Assembly: GCF_014839805.1 (NCBI RefSeq)
Contig: NC_051141.1
Span: 8,688,777 to 8,752,776 of the forward strand
Length of the DNA: 64,000 bases
Direction: 5' to 3'
Source of the DNA: Manduca sexta
Taxonomy: Eukaryota > Arthropoda > Insecta > Lepidoptera > Sphingidae
The translations under genes and the position numbers were made by a program. This document shows, in pieces, positions 1 to 13,400 of the stretch (positions are counted from its first letter, which is position 1; each line of letters opens with the position of its first letter). Under the pieces are notes generated by a model that worked only from the letters and a program-made list of their open reading frames with translations, was not told the origin of the DNA and did not search any database.

Positions 1-383
1 TAACAATTAAGTATTCATTTTATGTAGGTTTTTGTATGAGTCAATGATATTAAGCCGATTTAGCTGTGCGTATGATATCCCTACAATAGAGATTTTTTTT
101 TTAAGTATAGGATTTTTAAAGTTTATTCTGTCATATTTTATCCATTCGCATTGAGAAAATAGGGATCCATCTGTCCAACTGAAGAGCTCTGAGCTGTGTA
201 CTTACATTGTAAGTAAAACTTGTAATACCGAAATAGATAACTATTTCGAAAGATTTGAATGTTATGTACATTTTTTTATGAATCATACTAGCTTTCGCTC
301 GCGGTTTATCAGCCTTTCCCGAGATACAAAGCGACCTATAGTAATCAGTGGAGATTAGTATAGGTCGCTTTATATATATATAA
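1..383. other. Intergenic AT-rich sequence with a small hairpin
   Basis: No coding exon is visible. Positions 287-383 look like a short relic of the lepidopteran 'ctagctttcgctcgcgg' repeat and contain a 13-bp inverted repeat: 'aaagcgacctata' near 327 pairs with its reverse complement near 372. The stretch stops where the larger repeat at 384 begins. Confidence 0.4.
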
Positions 384-1137
384 TACTAGCTTTTGCCCGT
401 GGCACCGCTCGCGTTATAAAGTTTTTCGGGCTAAAGATTTCCGTTACAAAAGTCACGCTATATATTTTCTCGGGAGCCTATGTTCTTCCCAGGGTCTCAA
501 ACTGTCTCCATACCAAATTTCATCTTAATACGTTGGGTAGTTTTTGAGTTTAACACGTTCAGGCAAACAGATGCAGCAGGGGACTTTGTTTTATAATATA
601 TTTTTGTAGAACTTTTTAAGAGGAAAAATCCCGTAATACATCATTATTGTATAACTTTAACCGTTTACGCAGCGCACGCAACGGAAGCTCTCAAAACTAA
701 TAAATTTTCCCCGTTTTTGCAAAATGTTTCATTACTGCTCTGCTCCTATTGGTCATAGCGTGATGATATATAGCCTATAGTATTCCACGAACAAAGGGCT
801 ATCCAACACAAAAAGATTTTTTTCAGTTCAAACCGGTAGTTCCTGAGATTAGCCATTACTGATCCGCTCCTATTGGTCATAGCGTGATGATATACAACAT
901 CTAGCAATCCACAAACAAAGGGCTATTCAATACAAAAAGATTTTTTCAGTTCAAACCGGTAGTTCCTGAGATTAGCCATTACTGCTCCGCTCCTATTAGT
1001 CATAGCGTGATGATATAAAGCCTATAGCACTCCACAAACAAAGGGCTATTCAACACAAAAAGATTTTTTCAGTTCAAACCGGTAGTTCCTGAGATTAGCG
1101 CTTTCAAACAAACTCTTCAGTTTTATATAATAGTATA
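384..1137 (+). repeat. Lepidopteran interspersed repeat with three internal 123-bp units
   Basis: It starts with 'actagcttttgcccgtggc', passes through the conserved body ('ctccataccaaatttcat', 'tttgttttataatatattt', 'cgtttacgcagcgc') and ends with 'ttttatataatagtata'. Between 730 and about 1099 it holds three tandem units that begin 'cattactgctc' and end 'gttcctgagattagc', starting at 730, 854 and 977. The same element is found at 23999-25003 with five units and at 48592-49087 with one. No protein is encoded. The element class, SINE-like or non-autonomous Helitron-like, cannot be decided from these copies. Confidence 0.75.
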
Positions 1138-1881
1138 AATAACTTCCTATTAGTGAGAGTTTTAAAAACGGTAGAATAGTTTATCAGTTTCATACATAGT
1201 TTTTCCGTTAATTTAAGGGATGAACTCACAAATCCCTTTTTAGTGTATAATTACGTCATCAAAATTTCGTGTTAAACTTTACACCCCTAACTCCAACAGT
1301 CGGGATCGATCAGCCAGCCCGTTGTATCTTCTTTTATATTATACTCACATTTAGATAGATTTCAAACAGTCTGCTCTCCGTGGATTTAAATCACACAATT
1401 TATTTCTTAAAACATTTTAAATCAATGAATTTGAAAGTCATTCGGAAGAATAAAAGTGCATGAAATCCATCATGCACATTATTCTTATGAATAAGTGACG
1501 TAAGTAAATATTCATTTTGTAAATTAATTGTAATTAAATCTTAACCCTACCACGCTCAGCATCGTGGGGAGGGGGTCGGACTTAGCTAATGGGCGATGAC
1601 GGTGCACTATTTTCCTAACGCGAATGGACTTTAATAGATATTTATATTGCAGGACAAGTTTAAAACTTGTAGATTTGTTACTTATGTAGATACAGTGGAT
1701 GACCTCGAAATGCGTCTCATCACGGATAAAGCCAATATAGCGGTTTTTTTTAAACGAGTTTGGTAATAGCTATTCTGTTGAATATGGATGTACGCATCGA
1801 ATAATATAATGCTTACCTAACCTCATATTCAGTACCCAGTACCCTGCCACTGTCACTTTTAAAGTAACTAATCACTAAGTA
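1138..1881. other. Intergenic sequence, nothing recognised
   Basis: AT-rich sequence with no long open frame, inverted ends or tandem repeat that I could support. It lies downstream of the last coding exon of the minus-strand CUB/LDLa gene and probably includes that gene's 3' untranslated region. Confidence 0.4.
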
Positions 1882-4481
1882 TTATAATGTTAAGTTTACC
1901 GGTATTAGTGATATCTTTCTGGCTGTTTCTACATTGTAACTCGTCACATCTGGGGGCTTGAATACTGGATCTATACAAAGTCTATTGTCTTCGTTAGCAT
2001 TGAATATAAAGAAGGAGTTGGCTAGAGGTGGTAGACATCTAAGCAGAGTATGGCAAGCCGCCATGACAGCACATAGAATGGCTGCTACTACAGCGATGAC
2101 CGGAGCATATCCTAATTTTTCAATAGGCAGGCTGCATTCTGACTTGCGTTCATCGAACCTGTGAATCATTTATTAAGTAATAATCATTAAGTTGGTATAG
2201 TCCGAAGTCGGGAGTTGCAAGTTAAGTTTTTAGCGTACAATTCTACAGTATTTAGGGAAGGGCCTAATTGTGGAATGAGGGCCTAATGAATATTAAATTA
2301 AAAAAATATATAAAAACCTATCTAAATAACGACTTTATCAAGATTCAAAAGACATCTGATCTAATAATATTATGTAAGTACAAATTATTTGGTTGCAGCA
2401 TTTCGAGACAATTGTTTAGACCTACTTAAGTACTAATTTATATTATACGTTTATAAAGAAATAAATAAGTAGTGCATTGAGGTCCTCTTTCAACCTAAGT
2501 ATTGCAATTGAACAGTTACCTGATTGTGTTACATACTGTAAATTTACTTTAGGGCTAGATGTTTTTTTAACGATTCATGACTCAAATTTTGTTTTTTGTT
2601 TAAACCCAGAAACTTGCAAGATTTCTCCTCTTACAAGTGGTTTGGGGGAACGACTTTTAAGATCTTTACATTTTTTAGATTAAAATTATCATACATGCGC
2701 AATTTTTTATAAATCTCGTTTAGTTACTAGAAAGGTGAAATTTTAAGTACCTATAGTGTAAGAACCTAGATGCTTCCTCTTGAATTTTGAACAATTAGTT
2801 CATATTTTGCAAGATATTTAAAATTGTAACGACAACTCCAAACTACTTATTGGGATAAGCGTCGACGGAAGAAGATTCTCGCTATATTGAATATAACCGG
2901 TCTGTTATACTAGTTGTACAGTATTAGAAAACATAAAACTACAAATAACATAGGTGAAGTCACCTTGCCGAGGGAAAAAAAATAAGAACACATTTATACT
3001 GATGAAATCTCAATACCGATCAAAATCAATAAGTAGGTACGTAAGTAAAGGTAATATAGTAGTGAAAATAAGAGGTACTTACATAAAAATGACTCGTCAT
3101 TGATACTTAGATATTTATTATGTTTTTGGGTTCAATTTGATTTTATGCTCCATTTTAAGTTCCCTTTGTTTTATTTTTTTTTCATTACGTTCAGAGGGCT
3201 TATTCCGGTATAGTTTTTTCAGACTCGTAGCTAACATTGGTTGCCCCTTATTACAACATGATTTTGTTTTTTTAGCCTTTGTTTTAAGGAAATATCATTC
3301 GTAACGATTAACAAGCCTTAAACCTTCCATAATGATATATGACAACAAATTGTCCACTATATTCATAGCGTGGCTTATATACTCTATTTCCGGCTAACCG
3401 TATGTCCGTACCGACGCTCGATTGGATGATTGTTCTACGACCTAAATTGCTATGATGATTACACTACATGTTACTATGGAACTATTTATAAGCTTATGGG
3501 GCCAAGAAAAATTACTTAACCAGTCGGAAACACCGCAGTTTTTAATACCGTCGCAAACAACGCCACTGCTAAAACAGAAATCACCTCCACTGACAGTGCA
3601 TATTGTTTCATTACCACGAAAGCAACCCTCTTTAGGGCGTTGTCTAGCCGATGTTGCCGTTACTTGATAAAGATTAGCCTAAAACAAAACAAATCCCTGT
3701 ATAATTGAATACTTAACTGTTTTTACTAGTTAAGTATTCAATTATAATCTTATATTATGTGAAATTTTATTATAAGTTAAGTGGAATAGGCACGCATACT
3801 TTATTTATTACATTATGTATATACTTATATCACGTTATAAATAAATTCTCTAAGCTCAGTTCCTTTTCGTGCTGTAGACTGATTCGTGCTCCTAAACCGT
3901 CCGCTTTAGATCGACTGCAGTCGGCTGCTCGAGCAATCAATGTAGAATCGTCCAGAAATAACAAGTTTCTGATATCCTTCAGAGTGCTCGCATAGTTCCA
4001 TAACATTCTAAATAGCATACCTAGATGTCTCTCTATTTACCTTCCTCGTTTTTATATGCACGTATTTTATTCCATTATCCCTACCATGTTCAATCTAGGT
4101 AGTTAACTTGTGCCAAGCAGTTATTACAACATTTTATGTGTTATGTATGATGAAATTACCAAAAAATTTAAATACTTACATTAATATCTGAATTAATACT
4201 ACTGTTGCTTAAAAAACGAAATCGTATTCGTCCTCTCACTGGGACAACGAAGTAAGGCGAGTGGACGTCTCGTTCACCCAGCGAATCGCAAAGACGGAGG
4301 CACATATTTTTTTTTATAACTGTAAAGGCGTTTTGGTTTACTGCGCAATTGGGACCAATGTTACCCGGGAACTTGATAACTACTAAAAGGAAAACTTGGT
4401 CGGACTGAGCTGCTATTTCTACAGAACATTCGTAGTCGATTTCGCTTAAAGTCCGAAAGACCTGTGGGAAATAATTCCGCT
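1882..4481 (-). CDS. CUB and LDLa domain single-pass membrane protein (3' exons)
   Basis: Three minus-strand exons join in frame: 4481-4180, 3678-3521 and 2158-1882. The first gives the body of a CUB domain (NYFPQVF, DYECSVEI, RIRFRFLSN) and ends at a GTAAGT donor. The second finishes the CUB fold and carries most of an LDL-receptor class A module (GDFCFSSGVVCDGIKNCGVSDW). The third completes its acidic end (WFDERKSEC), then has one hydrophobic segment (GYAPVIAVVAAILCAVMAAC), a basic and cysteine-rich flank (HTLLRCLPP) and a stop after VNLTL. The architecture is that of a type I cell-surface protein, like Neto-type receptors, though I cannot name an orthologue. The 5' exons, with signal peptide and any earlier CUB, were not located. 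An open frame at 4546-4775 ending at GTAAGT may be one, but it does not join the 4481 acceptor in phase. Confidence 0.72.
3700..3746. repeat. 18-bp perfect inverted repeat (hairpin)
   Basis: The arms 3700-3717 (tataattgaatacttaac) and 3729-3746 are exact reverse complements with an 11-base loop. The hairpin lies in the intron between the CUB and LDLa exons, about 20 bases beyond the acceptor. AT-rich, with no coding signal. It may be a remnant of a small foldback element. Confidence 0.7.
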
Positions 4482-4785
4482 CTAAAAATATATTATAAAT
4501 ATAATATTTAGCTTAAAGATAGCCATAGCCATGTAGACACTTACCAATGTTATTGTGTCGGACATACCCATTCCAAAAGATAAATCGTATCTTAACCGGT
4601 GTGAAAAAGCGCATTCATTGCTGATGTCCCTGGGACGATAAAGAAGCAGGAGCCCGTGTCCTAAGACAGTAGAAAGCAAAGTCCAACTGAAGTATAACAT
4701 AAAAGGCGGTGACCGACACATTGTCAGATTGTAATGTAATTTATAAGTCCACATATGTCCTCCTGACATTTGCAAATATAATGTT

Positions 4786-7408
4786 ACAAAACAGCAAATT
4801 AGAATTTAGAATGTGCACTCTACAAGTCACATAATAATAAAATATTAGGTAGGGACGGTAGGAGAGAGTCAACACTTTTGTGTTTTCTCAGAAGAACGCT
4901 TTTCACGAAAATGTTTTTTTTTCGTTTTAAACATTTGTGTGTTATATTGTAAATACAAGAAAGATTCTAGAGTAATGTTTTGTGTTTAAGAAAACATTAC
5001 ATTAATTTATTTACCTTTGCATGAACTTAAAAGATAAATTACACGAAGGTGATTTATTAAATATTATCGGCATAATATTATAAGGGTGCGACAAAAACGT
5101 CAGTCTACAAATGAAGTAATAACATCATTCATTTTATAATTATTTTTACGTTTTACGCCATAAAAAAACTGATTTATATTTAAAATATTCAAGACCTCAT
5201 GGTTTTTTAAATAAATGGCATTAATGAAGAAAATGGGACGGAGACGAGCCTATCGCCATATCGGGCCCGAATTCAAGAGGAGTGATCGAAAAAACAAGAA
5301 TGTACGCACTGGATTTTATGGAAATCCTATATACTTAACCTAAAAATATGAAAGCTTATGAAGAATCGATGTTTGTATGAGTTTTAGAAAGAAACAAATA
5401 AATCAATAAATAAACGAAAAAGAAACATTGAATCCCAAAAATACTATAATTTCAACAAAAAATAAACTTTCCACACGCAAGCAATATAATCTTTTCAATT
5501 CGTATTTTTGTGTTTATATGCACATTAAATTTATTTTGGGAGTCAGTGCCTAATTACCCTTGCCAGCTAAGTCTAATAACAACCAAATATACAAAATCTA
5601 TGTTCAGTTATACTCGTATTATGAAGTTATAACAGCATATCGCAACACTAGTCATAACTAGACATCAGATTATATTATCAAAATGCCAAAATAGGCATGT
5701 AAATACATTAAATACCATATTTTTAATAGATAAAAAGGGTAAAATATGCATGCGTTATACATACAATTAAAATACTAAATTTATTTTACAATTTAAGTAA
5801 TTTATTTTTTAATGATTATCGTTATTCTTATGAAGATATATGATCAATTATTATTTTTCTAGGTTTTCCAGAGCAGATTTGTGAAGTTGTTTTATAATTT
5901 ATTTCTAGACTGAAAATAATCTCTACGCCAACTGACTGCTCCGCACTAATTCTGCAGAAATCCATTCTTCAGTATTAATAAATGCGTTAAAATCTTTCAT
6001 TTAAATTGCTATGTACTGTTTTCGACAGTGATTACGGCATGGCGTTACCTTGTTACGTTTTCTTTTTACTGGATATCCAATACACTTATTTACAGAAATA
6101 TGTTTACACTAGAGTTGCCAGATTTTTTTTCAGCCTATAAGGGACAAAGGTTTAAATGGGAAAAAAATACAGGATTACAATTTTTTACCTAGAAAAAAAT
6201 AAGAAACAAAATTATTTTGTGACATCTTTAATTTTTTTTTATATTTTTCCGAGGATCGAATCAGTATTAACATATTTTTATTCGCTTTAACATATTTGTG
6301 ACAATCACTACAATTATGATCATAATTAAAAAGAGTATCAACACGCTTTTTATTTAATTTTATTAAAAACCGAGTCGTTATGTATGCAAAAATGCGAACA
6401 ATGCGAATCTATAATAGATATAATCTGCGACAATCGTAGATCGATCGATTTACGGGACAGTCTATCCCGCCGGGACATGTTAAACTGTGCGTTTTAATCT
6501 GTAGTTTACACTATCAATAAAAATGACTAATATGCATTTGAATTATGCATAAAATCCGATGTCTAGTTATGAAATTTTGCTTCATAAATACTTATAGAGA
6601 AAATCTTTATTTTAAAATTACAAACAGATTTAGCGTTTGATTTTATATTTATGGACTATGCTCGTTCAATATTGGAATTATACAAACTTGTTAAGTATAT
6701 AGGTACACCTACCTACCTAACTATATGTTAAGTAAGACGAGAAAAGAAAGTTAAAAATCTATAGGTATTAGTGGTTAAACAACTTTACTAGCAGTTATTT
6801 ATATTAGGTATTGAGGGCCACTTTGACCACGCCGCGCCGTCATATGTGAATCATACAAAATAAAGATAAAATTAGACCTGGGAACTTTACTGTTGTGTGT
6901 AGGTAAAGTTATCGAAACATGGAAATTCATATCCTCCCAACTAGTTGGCAAAGGTCCCACGATTCCTCTGGCATTATGGCTGCATGTCCATGGTGTTAGT
7001 TAAGTAATATACTTACATATATATTATGTGTGTTTACTATCAACCTGAAGTTGCCTGTTTGGAGTTTGTTGGCATTTTGATTTGAGCAGAATTATTGATA
7101 ACAACCGGAACTTTAGGGTAGAAACAAGCCTGCAATTAGGAACTCCATTCGTTAGAATCAACCTATCCAAAAATGATTAATTAAATTATTTTTTGTAGAA
7201 ATTAATAGACGATCCCATTATCTGTGGTTATTAACACAATGTAAGTATCTACAATAATTGCTCTACAGTATTTAAACAAAAATTAAAATTAGGCAATGAC
7301 TTAAAAATAGATAAATCTATTTTCCGAATATTTTGTTGCTTATCTACTTAAGCCACGAGTAACGACTAGCTGTTGGTTGAATTAATTAAATAGAATTCTT
7401 TGTTTCAG
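4786..7408. other. Intergenic region between divergent CUB/LDLa and sugar transporter genes
   Basis: About 2.6 kb of AT-rich DNA with no supportable exon. It should contain the missing 5' exons or promoter of the minus-strand gene, or both, and the 5' untranslated exon and promoter of the plus-strand transporter. The transporter's start codon comes directly after a splice acceptor (tttcag at 7403-7408), so an untranslated exon must lie upstream. I could not place either promoter. Confidence 0.4.
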
Positions 7409-10400
7409 ATGACAGCCGATGAAGAATATACTAGTGAAAATTATCCCTATAAAAAGAATTTGAGGACAGCACTGCCTCAGTTTCTCGCTGTGAGCGTAAA
7501 AAATTTGCTTCTATTGGGTAAGGCTCTTTAACTTTTACTTTTACTCAAATTTTGCAAAGCTTTTATAGATCGAAAAATATATCAAGTATAAGTCCCTCCA
7601 GCTACCACAATATACACGTTATCACATACCGCGTACGTTTTTAATTGATACATATGGGTGCTTGAATCATTTATACGCTTCCGAAATTTAACTATGTATC
7701 TTTATTTGTCTTACAAATCGATATTATGGAATTGCTTTTAGTAATAAAATTGTGTTCTTCCCGCTTGACATTATCTAAGTAAATAACCACCCAGGTTGCC
7801 CCTGTGATTTCTATTTACTTAATACCTACATTCGCCAAAACTGGCGACTGTATCCCTTTTTTCTTCACACGGTGTATTATTTATACTGCTGTAGTACTAA
7901 GCTCAAAAGCGGTATCTCAAAAATAAGCAATATTTTTATTTTTATTTCACCAGATAGCTTAAACTAATACCCATCCAATGAACTTACGAAAAAACGGTAT
8001 CTTGTTTAGAACTTATTAAAAAGAAAACCTTAAAAGATTTTCTTCATCTCAGATTTACATAAGTACAAAACTATAAACCTATATGTACACAACTTCGATT
8101 ATCTCGAAATAAGGTTTTCCTGATATACCGCTTTTGCACTTAGCACAGCAGTATAGTAAATACTAAGTAAATATGGTATGGAGAACTGATATCCCGAATT
8201 ACAATAGGTAAGTATGTAGGTATAAATACCTAGGTATTGTCAAATGTTGTATTTGACAATATTTGGACAATTACTACCAGCCATAAATACGCCCTAGGCA
8301 AGAATTTGCGTCATCGTTTTATGGTCAGCTATTTGATACGAGCTTCGAGTAAGTAAGCATTAATTTAAGTAAATATTTTCACATTCTTTCAGGCTATGGA
8401 ATGACACTAGGTTTCACCACAATTCTCATTCCTGCCGTAGAAAATCCAAAAGATGGCGAAGTATTGCATTTAGAAAAGTCGGAAATATCGTGGATAAGTG
8501 AGTACAAATTTTAACAGCTACAATTTTCATATAGTTTGTATAGCGCCTTGAACATGGAAGTAGCGTAGGAAACGGAAGTAATAATCCGTGCAAATATGCG
8601 GTATAATGTGAGGACACTCGCAGTGGCTTCCCTCTTGTTACGACGCATCACTATCAGCAACACGACTTATTGTGGATATAAGTATAGATAAATAAAATAA
8701 ATAAATAGGTACAACGTAGCAGAAAGTAACATAAGTAATACTTACCTACTTAATATTATTATGTAAATACTTCTACACTAAATTATACGTAACTATGTTT
8801 CTATTGATTGGCATCGATCATAGAAACTGTTTAAGAAATACCAGAGTTGAAACATGTTTGTTGAACATACTAGCTTTTACTTGCGGCTTCGCCCGCGTGA
8901 AGGAGTTTTCCGGGATAAGAGTTCCGCTATATATTTTTCCCGGGATAGAAAGTAGGCTATAAACCTTCCCAGGGTCAACTATCTCCATATGAAACTTCAT
9001 AAAAATGTTGAGAAAATCGATAACATACAGAAAGACAGAAGTCGCTCACTATTTTGGTCGTAGTGGCTTCTACATAAAAGGTATATGCTGTCGCGCACTT
9101 TTAATTAGAAATATTTAAGACAAACAATCCTACGGTACATCAAGTTTGTCTAACCAACGATTTAGGCAGCGCAAGCCAAGATAGCATTTCTTTCCGACTT
9201 CCTTGATATGTATCGTTATATTATGACCAAATTACACAAAATCATTTTAAATTATAACCTATTCAGATGTTTAACCAATATTATTGTAAAGTTTCATCCA
9301 AATCCGTTCAGTAGCTTTTCGTGAAAGAGGAACAATCATACATACATGGCATACATCCATCCTTACAAACTTTCGTATTTATAATATTAGTAGGATATAC
9401 TTAGGTAATAGTTTAGTTAGAGCACAGTAAAAATAATATTATGAAGTAAATAAGATTGTTTTAATAATTTTTACTTAGTATAAAAAATATTGATATTATA
9501 ATATTTATATATTTATAATGCTTTGAAGTGCTTATTCTTAATGTCCATTTTCATAAATATATCAGTGCAACATTTTTTTAAGGATAATAAATACAAATAT
9601 TAGAGAAACAAGGTAGATAGGTATTTAAAAAATACATTATGACAAAACTACTTAATAGAAAGCATGTATGGATTTAGGGTAAGGCTCATATTTTTAGCGC
9701 TATCGCATACAGGAGATCACAACAGAAGTTGTCACAACTGAAATAATGTGTTACAACAGAATTTGTAAACCTTTTTACACAGTAACTCTGACAGAGCTTA
9801 TTTTGCATTTTAAATAAGTGAGTGGTAAGTATATATTTTTCATTTTTTATGTATGTTTGTATTTAGTATGTATATTTAGTTTTCGAATTATTTTGTGTGT
9901 AATAAATTGATAAAATAAATAATAATATTAAATTAAAAACATGAGTTTTTGTATATATTTTTTATTATATATGACGTATTATTAAGGCGATACCTCAAGG
10001 TCCATTTTCATACATTTTGTTTCACCTTTAATCTGGGTAACTAAACAAGTATTAGCAAGTAAAGAATTTAAATTCACGTCTAGTTAGTGATTAGTTCTCG
10101 CAGTTGAAAAAAACGTAAAAATAATTAATAATCATGGATATTTCGGCCTTTAAAATTTAATATGACGAAATTTTAAAGGCAGAAATATCCATGATTATTA
10201 ATTATTTTACGTTTTTCTTTCAACTGCGAGAACTAATCACTAACTAGACGTGAATTTAAATTCTTTACTTGCCAATACTTGTTTAGTTACCCAGATTAAA
10301 GGTGAAACAAAATGTATGAAAATGGACCTTGAGGTATCGCCTTAAGTTGTTTATTTTCAGATTCAGCTGACTTATTTTTAAATTATGTTTTATAAATGTT

Positions 10401-13400
10401 GTGGAAAAATAAATACAGTTTGTGTAGTGATCAAAAATTTAATTGTTCTTAAATATTACATTCCACACTTTCCTTTATAATTTCCGTTGTAATACGTCGC
10501 ACAACGGATGTAATTTACAACAGGAACTAACCTAAAAAAATCATAACATGTAAAGTAATAAATATAGCCTTCAAAAACTGTCATAGTTCAACAAAGAAAT
10601 GATTGTTGTGTATGATTTAAAACAAAAAATCAGGACAACTATTTAATTAATGATAATTCCAAGGAATAAATCTTACCTTTTCTTAACGACAAACAGTCTG
10701 CTACAACACGTTCTTCCAACTAACACGAAAAAAAGATGGCGGAATTGTTCAGGAATGTGTCAAGTACGATGAGCTAGTATTGTCACTTCAAATAAATTAA
10801 TTCTTTATGGTAGATTATAAACAAGACCAGGAAATATCCATTGGAAATATCGCGTTACACAACTGACGTGTTACAAGAGAATAAAATTTGGGACACCTCT
10901 TAAGTTGTTAATATAAACAATACGGGGTGATTAATTGTAGTTGTTGTCGTTTTTTTTCGTAGTTAATATCCTATAGAACAAGATATATACGAAAAATAAA
11001 AAGTCATAATGATAAAAAATTATATGTATAATGATTTGTGTGGAGTGGGCGTATGCGGACACCAACAAAATGTATGGAATGAAAAAGTCGAACATTTTTT
11101 ATTTTAATGTGGAAAAATAAATACTAGAAATATGTTTATGAAAAAATTTGACATAATAAAAAATTGTACGTACTATATTTCATTTTTATAAAAAGTAGAT
11201 TTATTATATTTTTTTTATTTTTTTTTTGGAGTCTAACTCTTCGGACACAAACATTTTACAAAATGCGCTAAAAATATGAGCCTTACCCTTTAGTGTTATA
11301 AACAGTATTATAAGCAGTTGCATTTATAGGTAAAATTAGTAAATAATATTATCATCACTTTTTTATTTTATCATACAAATTACTTGAGTATATAACCATT
11401 TTGAACTAGGGTTGTCAAAAAATAATACATGACTGATTTTTAATTTAAACGAAAAAAACTTATAAAACTATAATTTTATTAGAAAATCAAACTATATGAC
11501 GATTCATCCAGTTTAAAGTTTTCTTTTACGTAAGTACATAAGTACATGCCAAATAAAATCTCTGATATCTAACGGGCAAATGTCTCATTTTACATTTGTA
11601 AAGATTCTATCGTACTTTTAAGTAGATTCTTACTACTTATTACTTATTGAAACCAGATATACACAGGATGATCCGTGAATGCGACACACTTACGTGGGTC
11701 ACTATGGCGGGTTTTAACACCTTGTGTACGGTGGTCGTATCCGGGCGAATAAAAGTAATATTCTACCTCCACCATTTACGTATGGTACCTTTACTAAGCG
11801 ATTTTTGAAGAGATATAATGAAACTACAACGTTTTCAATGTATCATTAATGTTGCCGATCATTGACAACAAGTTCAATGTACACGCCTGCATTCACTATG
11901 ACTATAAAAAATTGTGAAAGTTTTAGACCCTTTAAACATGAAGATACGTAAATGCCTAACACTGACGTAATAAGTAAACAAAACTGAGCAAAGCGTGGTC
12001 AAATAATTATTAAAATTTCTATTAATGTCAGTATCATGGCACTTTGTCTACGATAATCGTAATGTTGCAAAAGAACATTACCATTTGTAAAGATACTAAC
12101 CATTGGTTAAGTTGCCAGGTGTTACGGTACCTACTACTTACCTATTTGACTATAATATGTTTGTAGGTTCAATCAATCTTATTGCGGTGCCATTAGGTTG
12201 TGCACTTTCGGGCATAGTAACGTCGCCAATCGGTCGCCGAAGAGCTATGCAGATGGTGAATGTGCCCTTCTTCATAGCTTGGTTAATCTTCCACTTTTCG
12301 AATAAAACGGGTTACCTCTACGGAGCACTTATTTTGAACGGGCTGGCTGGAGGACTGCTTGAAGCACCAGTAATGTATTTTTTTATTGTATCTAGATTTT
12401 TACGATTTTATTACATCACCTGCCTTGCCCAGGCCATTTCTCTTTCCCCTGAGTATGTTTCAGCAAGCGTTGCTTAGTGAATCATTTTTTGGTAAAGATC
12501 GCGGTTGAGCTTGGATGCGATTGGCACGAACAGGGAAGAAGTGTCATACTTTAAGAGAAACCTATACTCAGGAAAGGGACCTTACCCTACAAGCTGTGAA
12601 TGACGATGATAATATCCCTCTAACAGTAGAAGCACCAAACCGGAGCAACCCGTAGTTAAACCATAGAGATCTTTTAAACGCAATGACTATTTTTTTCTCG
12701 CATGTTGCTGAAATTATTATTTTATATTTGGTATTCTACAGGTATTAACGTATGTAGCAGAAATAACACAGCCTCATTTGCGTGGAACGCTCACTGCCAC
12801 TAGCTCGATGTGTATTATTCTAGGAGTATTTACGCAGTTCCTTTTCGGCTTATATCTGTACTGGCGGACGGTGGCATTAGTCAATATTATATTCACGGTA
12901 CGTATAATATCAGTAACGTAAAAGAGTGTGAATAAAAGTAAAATGGTTAAAAAAAAACAAGACAAATTATACCTACATGCAATATAAAACTAGGTGCAAA
13001 AATTTGTTTCATCCCAAGTTATAATTGTCTAATCTTTTCATTTCTTTAGATAGGTTCGGTACTTACTGTTTTTATGTTTCGTAAACATTTATTTTTTATA
13101 AATTTTCAGTCGTCTTAATATTTTTCAGATATCAGCAGTTATCGCATTGTGTTTCGTTCCGGAATCCCCGCACTGGTTGGTATCTAGGAAGCGTCACGAT
13201 GAGGCTAGAAAGGTCTGTTACCATTATTCTTAAAACATCTCGATATAATAAATCTAGCTATTGGTGGCGGCTTCGCCCGCGTGAAGGAGTTTTCCGGGAT
13301 ATATTATATTTTTCGACTTACTTGATTTATAACGAATATGAGTTAATTATAAGTTAAGTCTTAAGTTATGAATTATAACCAAATTATACAAAATCATTAA

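Noticed and set aside
384..1137. CRISPR-like array (regular 123-bp spacing)
   Set aside because: Whole units are repeated with no unique spacers, in a eukaryotic genome, inside a dispersed element.
2477..2683. 68-codon plus-strand frame with tidy residues
   Set aside because: No splice, start or family support, and it lies in an intron of the minus-strand CUB/LDLa gene.
3830..4018. 62-codon minus-strand frame in the intron between the CUB exon and the LDLa exon
   Set aside because: Exons 4481-4180 and 3678-3521 join directly in phase and complete the CUB fold. Using this frame or its phase-0 alternative gives a stop or frameshift.
4546..4775. Possible upstream exon of the CUB/LDLa gene ending at GTAAGT
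   Set aside because: In its open frame it is out of phase with the acceptor at 4481. A phase-0 acceptor at about 4,463 would fit but removes the NYFP part of the CUB domain. Left undecided.
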